From positions 57,893,712 through 57,957,711 of the forward strand of contig CM070576.1 of the NCBI GenBank assembly GCA_036346355.1: a stretch of 64,000 bases of DNA, written 5' to 3'. The stretch's first letter is position 1. Each line of letters starts with the position of its first letter. A program made the position numbers and the translations under genes. The notes under the pieces are model-generated. The model saw nothing but the letters and a program-made list of their open reading frames with translations, was not told the DNA's origin and did not search any database. This DNA comes from Rhipidocladum racemiflorum. Taxonomy: Eukaryota > Streptophyta > Magnoliopsida > Poales > Poaceae. Below are positions 56,401 through 64,000 of this stretch, one piece after another.

Positions 56401-59400
56401 ACAGCTCACGCCACAAAGGATACAAATGCCTTCATATACCCTCCGGCCGAGTTTACATCTCCCGTGATGTAGTCTTTGACGAACAAAAATTTCCTTTTGC
56501 TCCCCTGTCACCTGAAACCTATACTCCTCCAACCATCCAATCTCTCATGCTACCAGTTGTGACAAACAATACTGACCAAATGCAGGTTGCCTCACCTTGT
56601 TTTCAGTCTCCGTCTCCAGATCTCTCCCAGCCAGGGGGCGACACTACTAATGATATAGATACTTCTTCTTCTTCTTTGGCTGGTGATGATTCCTTAGAGA
56701 CGGAGCCAATGTCTGTTGATTTCGACTCGACAGGCAACAATAGCGAAGCCACCGACATTGCTCACCAACCGACAAACCAATCGGCAACTGAAACTGCTAC
56801 TCCCACTCAATGTGGTCCTGTTACACGATCTCAGTCACAAATCTATAAGCCCAAACATTTGACAGATGGCACCATGTTTTATGATCCACGCAGAGGACCT
56901 CGCCAAGCTCAACTCAGCACCCTGCACAGCGAAACTCCTGAAGCACCGGTCTGCCATATCAAGGCAATGTCTGACCCAAGGTGGAAAGAAGCTATGGATG
57001 AAGAGTACTCAGCGCTAATGAAGAACAGAACATGGAGACTTGTACCATCAACAGCTGCCAAGAATCTTGTCGGTTGCAAATGGGTATTCAAAGTTAAAAC
57101 CAAAGCAAACGGGACAGTGGACAGATTCAAGGCGAGGCTAGTAGCAAAGGGATTCAAACAAATGGCTACGGGGCCGACTATGAGGAGACTTTTAGCCCCG
57201 TGATTAAGCCATCTACAATTAGACTAGTTCTCGGCATAGCAAAGATCCCGACAATGGTGTCTGAAGCAACTAGACGTGCAAAATGCATTTCTACATGGTG
57301 TGTTAGAAGAAGAGGTACATATGATGCAACCTCCTGGATATGAAGACAAACAGTTTCCCAACCATGTCTGCAGACTTGAGAAAGCTCTCTACGGCTTGAA
57401 ACAATCGCCCCGAGCATGGTATTCAAGGCTCACTCAAAACTTCGTGAATTATCCTTTGTACAGTCCAAAACCGACACTTCACTGCTCATATACAATCAAA
57501 GAGGTGTTGTAATCTACATGTTGATTTATGTAGATGACATCATCGCCACCTGCTCATCTAAACAGTCATAAGTCATCTCTTGGAAAAGCTAAAGAAGGAA
57601 TTTGCAATCAAGGACTTGGGGATCTCGGTTTCTTTACGGGGATCGAAGTTCAGAGAAACTCTAGAGGTGAACTAATTCTAACACGTAAGAAGTATGTAGC
57701 GTAATTGTGGCTCGAGGAAAGATGCAAGATTGCATCAAAGATCTACACCAATGTCGATTCTGAGAAAAACTCTCACCAGGAGAAGGATATTCCCTAACAG
57801 GAGAAGAGGCATCTCGGTACAGGAGTATAGTGGGGGGTTTGCAATATTTGACACTCACAAGACCAGACATAGCCTATTCAGTCAATAAGGTATGTCAATT
57901 CATGCATTCACCTACTAGTAATCACTGGTCAGCAGTAAAAAGGATTTTGCGATACTTGAAGCACACTCTTGCAATGGGACTGAAAATTCAAAGGTCAGAG
58001 TCACTATTACTCAGTGCCTTTTCCGACTCGGATTGGGCAGGTTGCACAATTGACAGAAGATCTACGAGTGGCTATGCGATCTTTCTTGGTCTCAACTTGG
58101 TGTCTTGGAGCTCCAGGAAGCAAGCCACAGTCTCCCGTTCCAGTACAGAATCGGAGTACAAGGCGTTAGCAAATGCAACGGCTGAATTGATATGGATTCA
58201 GTCATTGTTACGGGAACTTGGCATATATCAGTCCAGACCTCCGAGACTGTGGTGTGACAATATCGGGGCAACATACCTTTCAGCCAATCCGGTGTTTCAC
58301 GCTCGAACAAAACATATAGAAGTTGATTTCCACTTTGTTCGGGAGAGAGTAGCACAAAAGCTTCTAGAAATAAGATTCATCTCAACACGAGATCAGCTAG
58401 CTGATGGACTCACAAAACCTCTGAAAAAGCAACAGCATTTGAGTTTACAGCGCAATCTCAACTTAACTGATGTAGGTTGAGACTGAGGGGGCGTGTTAAG
58501 AATGCTGTTAGCAGACTACCCAGTCAATAGGCTAGTGGGTGCGTTAGTGTTAGTTAGCCTTAGCGCGAGTCTTATGGATCTAGCTTCTGTTGTAACCACT
58601 CTCCTGACTTTGCTGCTTGTAAAACTCTGTAGCCGATACGGCAACCCAGGCTAAGGAATAGAGGGTGTGGAGTTCCCTCACATTTGTGCATTCGCTTGAG
58701 TTTCTTTACACGGAGTCCGGACAGTTTATACGTTCTTTTAAATGTGCATGGCACATGTTGCTTTGAAGGCTTCTTTTTGTGTTCTGATGTTGGATCTTTT
58801 TTTTTTGAGATTTGATGCTGGATTCTTGTGATGCAGAGGCTATGTCATTTGATGAGGGTGACAATGAGGAGGTATGACCATCTTTTGCTTCTAGATGATT
58901 ATATATCAATATCCTATTTGCTTCAGTATTTCTTGGCACTCTTGGAAGTCAGTGAAATAGTTTTGCTTGTGCAGTCAATTGATGTGAAGGTACAGAAAGC
59001 TCTGGACTGTCCGTGCGTAGCTGATTTGAAAAGTGGTCCTTGTGGAAGCCAATTTGTTGATGCCTTTTCCTGCTTTCTGAGAAGCACAAAAGTAGAGAAG
59101 GTTGTGTTTATTTCTTCAAGTTACTGAGTTTGTTTGAAAGCAAGTTGTCTGGTGCAAGTTACGCTACCTAGATATACTTCGTGAAAATCATAACATACTG
59201 CTCTTCATTTAATCTTAGCTCAATATGAGCAAACATTAAGAAATACTCTAGAAATGTTAAGCTAGAATTCAGCAAAAAATTGGTTAACTGTTGCCGTTTC
59301 CCACGTACAGCCTTGATAATGAGTAGTGTGACCTTTTTATTAATTTGTTGCCAGACATGTTTGTTTCTTATTTTCCAATGTTTTATGGATATTTGGTTTT

Positions 59401-60040
59401 GTTTCCAACTGATTCAGCCCAATGCTTTGTCTGCTACAATTTGCAGTAGGAAATGTGTTGTGTATACTACAAAAGTGCCCCAAGTTGTAATATAAACGAT
59501 AATAAAAGTGAGCGGTCATTGTCAGTATGGTTAGACAACAATGTCAATGCAAGGTAAATTTGGTGTAATTAAAGGCAGTCATTCATGTTACCTGTTACTT
59601 TTATAAAAATAAATTTAGAGAATTTGGCTGTTGTTCACAGTTGAAAGAGATCAAAAATGCGCAGGTACTTGATTGGACACAATTTCTCTTGGTTGTTTTT
59701 TCAGCTGTATATTTCACAAAGTTTGAATCCTTTTGTCTTAAGATCCAATTATTTTCACATCCAAATCTCATTGGACTGTATGCTGCTAAATGCTAATAAT
59801 TGTTTGGTTCATGTTTATTTCCTCCTGAATATTTACTAATACTAAGCTTTGCTTTCTCTGCCTTTCCAGGGATCAGATTGTGTGAAGCCCTTTATTGCAT
59901 TGCAGGACTGTATCAAAGCAAATCCAGAGGCATTTTCTAAGGAGGTTTTGGAAGAAGAGGAGAATGACGAGGAGGCCGAGAAATCCAACCTGAAAGTTAG
60001 AGCTCCAGCGTGGTCTAGAGAATCCAAGCCAAAGCTTTGA
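53405..60040 (+). CDS. MIA40: MIA40, intermembrane-space import and assembly oxidoreductase, 4 exons, 150 aa
   Basis: Exons 53405-53525, 58837-58871, 58975-59100 and 59870-60040 sum to 453 nt and keep frame. The product has a Pro/Ser/Ala-rich N-terminus (1-40) and an acidic stretch (SFDEGDNEE). The redox CPC motif is at residues 64-66 in [10 protein letters not shown]. The twin CX9C pairs are [11 protein letters not shown] (75-85) and [11 protein letters not shown] (98-108). This is the complete core of Mia40/CHCHD4, which oxidises imported small Cys-motif proteins in the mitochondrial intermembrane space together with Erv1; plant Mia40 is also found in peroxisomes. There is no N-terminal membrane anchor, as is usual for plant forms. 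Intron 1 (53526-58836) is enlarged by a 4707-bp Ty1-copia insertion; without it the intron would be about 0.6 kb. Donor of intron 3 is the weak gttgtg. Confidence 0.93.
54004..54234 (+). repeat. 5' LTR of the copia element
   Basis: Starts tgttaagaatgctg and ends gtttctttaca, next to the primer-binding site. It contains 14 bp (attctacttaatac, near 54155) that are absent from the 3' LTR. Confidence 0.95.
54265..58480 (+). pseudogene. Copia gag-pol remnant, frameshifted
   Basis: Gag starts at ATG 54265 and has a frame break near 54465. The zinc knuckle [14 protein letters not shown] lies at about 55117-55158. Protease has the active-site text VDSGATDH near 55251. The pre-integrase motif is HRRLGHPS near 55650. 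Integrase shows QSDWGGEY and [10 protein letters not shown] (56010-56140) with a break near 55810 that separates it from the upstream frame. Reverse transcriptase begins near 56960, with breaks near 57170, 57250 and after 57500; the YVDDI active-site text is at about 57525. The RNase H part is open at 57830-58480. With at least four frame breaks, no full polyprotein can be made from this copy. Confidence 0.93.
58494..58710 (+). repeat. 3' LTR of the copia element
   Basis: Identical to the 5' LTR except for the missing 14 bp after gatacggcaac. Preceded by the polypurine tract and followed by the cggag target duplication. Confidence 0.95.
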
Positions 60041-60600
60041 GATTGTGTTGCGTGGTATTAGCTGACAGCCTGATACAAATGTTCCTCCAGTTGTCACACT
60101 TCATTTTATTTCTCCCATAAATTTTTCCGTTATAGGTTAGATTTCAGTGAGAAAGAAGTATCCAAGATTCTTCAACAGATATAAGCACAGTTTGTGTGGT
60201 AGAAATATTCCACAAATTTTTTTTAGAGAACATACACGTTCTTGATACCAAGCACCGGAAAACCTGTATTCTAAAGACTTGTATTTCTAGATGGATTGTA
60301 CGAGCTGGTAAACATCAATACGAATTATGTTTCATGATGATATTGATAGTCAGTTCATGGTGGGCCTAATGTATTACCGTGGCTTGGTAACAGTTATGAA
60401 GATCTCGTTGTCGCTGATACTAGTTGCTGTCTGAACTCTGAACTTTACTGACTTTACCGCTGCTATTGCACTGTCTGCCTATTTGGCTGTTGGTGTTGGG
60501 TGATTTATCTGGTGCTGTGCCAGAGTTAAGAGCATAGCATAAGCTAAACCCAGCGATAACAACTTAACTGCTGGGTAATATTATTTTTATTCTTAGTAAT
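60041..60600 (+). other. MIA40 3' untranslated region and intergenic DNA
   Basis: Follows the MIA40 stop codon. No canonical poly-A signal stands out and no other gene was seen. Confidence 0.45.
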
Positions 60601-60715
60601 ACACCCTCCCGGCTAGTGACTCGATTGCTTGTTCTGATTTCTGAACAACATGTGGAATTGGGCCGTGTCAATGGTCGGAATCGTTCCTTAATAGGCCTTG
60701 CGGCCCATCTCGTTT

Positions 60716-60752
<37 letters not shown>

Positions 60753-60904
60753 TCCCTCAACCCGTCACAGGGTTTTGTTTTGTAGGTTGTAGCTCAGCTG
60801 CTTCCTTGCTGGGTCTCCGCACTCCGGAGTCCAACTCCAGAGCCCACCTACTGCTTCCACCTCCGCCGCGGTAAGCCCTAATCGACACCTCCAACTCCAC
60901 CTCC
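60601..60904 (+). promoter_or_regulatory. Promoter/leader of the plastid-protein gene, with (CT)n tract
   Basis: Contains ttgggcc at 60658-60664 and ggcccat at 60702-60708 (site-II-type, one in each orientation). A (CT)16 tract at 60717-60748 is of the Y-patch or GAGA type often found at rice transcription starts. The coding start follows at 60905. Confidence 0.55.
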
Positions 60905-63900
60905 ATGGCGACCGCCTCCATTTTCCGGCCGCTCTCCGCCCCAGTCATCGGCGGGGTCGGTGCCCGCCTCCGTCACTGCCCCCTCAAGCTGCCCACCCCC
61001 ACCCGCACAGCTCCTCGGCGGCGGGCGCACCTCCTCGTCGCCCGCGCCAAGCGCGCCGGCAGCCGGGGCCCCGCCGCCTCGCGGCAGACTGCGAACCCTA
61101 ACGCCGCCCCGAAGCGGGAGGCGGAGGAGGAGGAGGAGGTGGAGGAGGAGCTGCCGTGGATCCAGGACAAGGCGCTGGACCTCGTGGAGTTCACCGGCAC
61201 CGTCACGCAGGCCATACCGGGGCCCCGCGTCGGGTCCAGCCCCGTTCCGTGGCTCCTTGCCGTGCCGCTCGCCTACGTCGGCGTCTCCTTCGTGCTCGCT
61301 GTCGCCCGCATCGTCCGCAGGTTCACCTCCCCGCGCACCAAGAAGAAGCGGAGAGTAAGTGTTCGCGTCGAAAATCATGCGTACTGTGATGCTTAGTGGG
61401 AGGCTGGGGAAGTGATATGATTAGGAGTTTAATTACAGTTATAAGGTAATTCCTCTTTAAGATTGAAAAATTTTCTTCCGCTTTGTTTTCTAGGTGGTGT
61501 TAATATTTGGAATGTAATGCAGTGTTGGCGTACTTCTTTCCTTTCGAAAAAGTAGATTGATGACATAATTCTGTCACAGTCGAGGTTGTGCCTTTCGAAA
61601 ATTTAGGTACATGGTGTGGAACCGTAGTTTGTTTGATCAATCTAGGCTCTATTGTTATTCAGTGGCATATTGTGAATTTCATCCTAATATTTGTTTATTG
61701 GGGGTCAACTTCGGTCAAGGACACATGGTGATGGGAGATGTGCTTGTTTTTCTTTCAGCGGTGAATTCTGTATTTGCAAGTTTATCTCTATTCATAAAAT
61801 ATCTGGGAACCATACTAAATAACTCAGTTTGATTTATAATTAGTTAAGCTTACCGTATTTCCTTCTGAGACGTTACTATCAAGCGAGTTAACAAAGAATT
61901 AAGAGGACATTGTTTCATTGTGTATTAATGAGGTTTCTGTACTTTTGAACACTTGATTTAATCTTAGCATATTCAAAGTGACATGAACTTGCAATGTTAG
62001 TTTTATAACCGTTCATAGGTTTGCTTCTTTGTGTCAAACAGATATTTTTTTGCAGATGCTAAAGCACAGCATTTTGTGTTTGTTTCCTTGTTGATCTCAA
62101 ACTTGACTTTAGGCTTTGTTTTCTCTCTTTTTTTTCATATAATCGCAAATACTATATCTCTCTTAATCTAGAACACTTGGCACTATATCTTGCTGGTATT
62201 TAATGGTAAAGCTGTGTTTCTTTGCAGGTGAGTAAGAATATATTCTTGTTGAAGTCACTAGATGAGCTGTTTCAGAGGGGCAGGGAGGCAGTGGATTTTC
62301 CAGTTCTTGAAGGACTAATGGAAAAGGTATGACCTTGACTCAGCCATTATTCTTGAGAAACTGAACTTATATTGGACTTTCTACGATGCACCTGCTTTAT
62401 TTTCTCTACTGGTGAATCTACTTTAACCAGTGTTACACTGTTACTTAACTGGACATCTTATTCTGACAGTACACTGATGATGGTAGTGAATTAATGTTTT
62501 TGGTAACTTGTGATAGAAATCTTTAAACTAAATGCTATCTTGTGGTAAAGATCTAAACCAGAAATTCTGCTGCACAGACCAGAATAATTATTTTGACGTA
62601 GTAAACTGTTGGTTCTTTGCACCAATGCATCCATCCATTCCATTGTTGATATATACTGCTGTTTGAGGGATAATTTACTTTTTTATGTTGTTGGTAGCAA
62701 AACTATCTGCACACATAATTGTAAATAATTTTTTTGCATGTATTCAGACAGGATTTGACATGGATGATGTAGTAAGAAAGTACATCCGATACACACTGAA
62801 TGAAAAACCATTCAATCCTGATGTGGTTGTGGATCTCATACATCTTAGGAAAGCTTCGATGTTAGAAGATGCTGAAGTCGCTGAAATTTTGAATGAGATT
62901 TCAAGACGAATTGTTCGGGAGAAAGGTATTGCTTTTCTTCTTCTTCTGATTCTAGTACTCTTAGAGAACACAAAATACTTCTTAAATCCAAAACTCTTGC
63001 TGCTCACTTCTATAACTAGAAGGTGTTTGTCTTTTCTTGTCTCCGATGGAATTTGTGGTATGATGAATCCTTTGTGGTAATGATCGTCTGCTCCATAATC
63101 TACTATTTTTTGTATTTGACTCCAAGGTTACTTTCCTGTGCTTATTGAATAATGCTTGACACTTGGCTGTTTCTCCCATCATTCTCAAATACACTCATTC
63201 CGTTAGCCTTCACATTTATGCACGACAATGAATTGATTTTGTGGAGAATTGCTGTTCTGTCATTGTTGCATGCAATATTCAAACTTCAATAACCTGAAAA
63301 GCATATCTGTACAGTTGTAAATATTTAGATGTTTTTCACACTTTCTCAAAGAATCAGTTTAATGTACACATTTGTGATGCAACAATATTCATCCAGCAAT
63401 AAGAAGATCTTGGCAATACCTTGCCATTTGTGTTTATATCAGGTGTACATTAAGTAATGAGAAGTATTAAAATCATAAGATGTTGTGAAAATCAAAGCAA
63501 TGCTTTATGCTTACACTCCATCTCAATATATATTTTTATGCTTCGTTTAGTGAAGCTCTAAGTTTGACACTTTCAATCTTTGTTGATGAACTTCAAACTG
63601 ATCTAGTTTACTTTTAAGGTTGCTATGAGCCTGTGACTTGCAGAGCAAAGCCAAAATCACTGTCTTCGTAGAAAAGAATTTGTGGACATGGGATAGTGTT
63701 CAAAATATTATAGAAAAGGAGAGTATCCTTTGTGTGATTTATTGTTTTTGTGTCAATATTTGGTAGTCATGGTACTTTTTTACTTACAAATTAACTTATC
63801 TTGACTGTAAGATTATGCTTCCACTTTGATAGAGGTACTCAGGAGATTTATAATTTTTATCTTTCAGGACCAGTAGTTTTGGACTTATCTGGGTTTACAG

Positions 63901-63965
63901 AGCAAGGTTTTAAGCGAAAGCTTGCTGTGCAAACATTGTTCGGAAAAATCCTTTACTTGTCAGAG
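60905..63965 (+). CDS. Plastid-targeted membrane protein, helical-repeat type, partial (runs off the window)
   Basis: Exons visible: 60905-61354, 62228-62326, 62748-62925 and 63868-63965, all GT-AG and in frame (275 codons). They continue past 64000. The N-terminus (MATASIFRPLSAPV..., rich in Ala, Arg, Pro and poor in acids to about residue 65) looks like a chloroplast transit peptide. An acidic run (EAEEEEEVEEEL, about 72-83) follows. A hydrophobic segment, WLLAVPLAYVGVSFVLAVA (about 116-134), is the single membrane span, then a basic TKKKRR stop-transfer stretch. The remaining sequence is soluble and helix-rich (DLIHLRKASMLEDAEVAEIL, FTEQGFKRKLAVQTLFGKIL). I recall this type from plant plastid proteins annotated as armadillo-like, but the exact name and function are not certain. 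Confidence 0.82.
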
Positions 63966-64000
63966 GTAAGCTGCTGATATTCTGTTTTTGTTGACTTTTA

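Larger units (their letters stand above)
54004..58710 (+). mobile_element. Full-length Ty1-copia retrotransposon with broken coding, 4707 bp
   Basis: 5' LTR 54004-54234 (231 bp) and 3' LTR 58494-58710 (217 bp) are both bounded by TG...CA. The target duplication is cggag (53999-54003 and 58711-58715). The primer-binding site tggtatcagagc starts at 54235, complementary to initiator Met-tRNA. The purine tract gactgagggggcg ends at 58493. The domain order integrase before reverse transcriptase marks it as copia. Short LTRs of about 230 bp and the protein style suggest the Retrofit/Hopscotch (Ale) group, which is an inference. The LTRs are identical apart from a 14-bp gap. It sits in the sense orientation in MIA40 intron 1. 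The coding region is broken by several frameshifts. Confidence 0.96.

Noticed and set aside
58092..58355. Reverse-strand frame in the copia RNase H region
   Set aside because: Shadow of the sense coding sequence.

Overview
The window is nuclear DNA of a grass, very probably rice (Oryza). Its genes have many GT-AG introns and GC-rich first exons. It is dense in Stowaway and Tourist MITEs, long-LTR Ty3-gypsy solo LTRs, a CACTA element and a Helitron end, and all encoded proteins are plant-like.

Layout. 1-2231 is the 3' part of a gene-fragment-carrying Helitron with pieces of a GDP-mannose pyrophosphorylase-like gene (GMPPA). 2232-16650 is a repeat graveyard: a hAT transposase fragment, two long LTRs (4080-7594 with target duplication; about 9465-12580) and several MITEs, one nested inside another. 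16690-19549 is a disabled ceramide glucosyltransferase gene followed by duplications and a hAT insertion. 24000-36900 is again repeats: MITEs, fold-backs, a tandem duplication split by a third long solo LTR (27442-30505), a LINE fragment and a minisatellite-like array. 37076-42025 is a complete CACTA-type element that has captured four exons of a cystinosin homologue.

From 44 kb on there are four convincing host genes. They are a 10-exon BRO1-domain protein gene (+, 45206-47931), a 6-exon mitochondrial carrier gene (-, 49515-52986), a 4-exon MIA40 gene (+, 53405-60040) with a 4.7-kb Ty1-copia element in its first intron, and the start of a gene for a plastid-targeted membrane protein (+, 60905 to past the window end). 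Every exon chain keeps frame. The carrier and MIA40 genes are divergent with only 418 bp between start codons; both products belong to mitochondria, so a shared bidirectional promoter is plausible.

Most unusual observation: three diverged long LTRs share a conserved layout of splice acceptor, acidic exon, AG|GC donor, an intron of about 1.2 kb, a short palindrome, a second acceptor and a short acidic exon ending in a stop. Two of the three keep reading frame across the inferred junction. This suggests that LTRs of this family encode a small spliced acidic peptide. Exon coordinates were worked out by eye from splice consensus, reading frame and remembered family conservation; no alignment or search was run.
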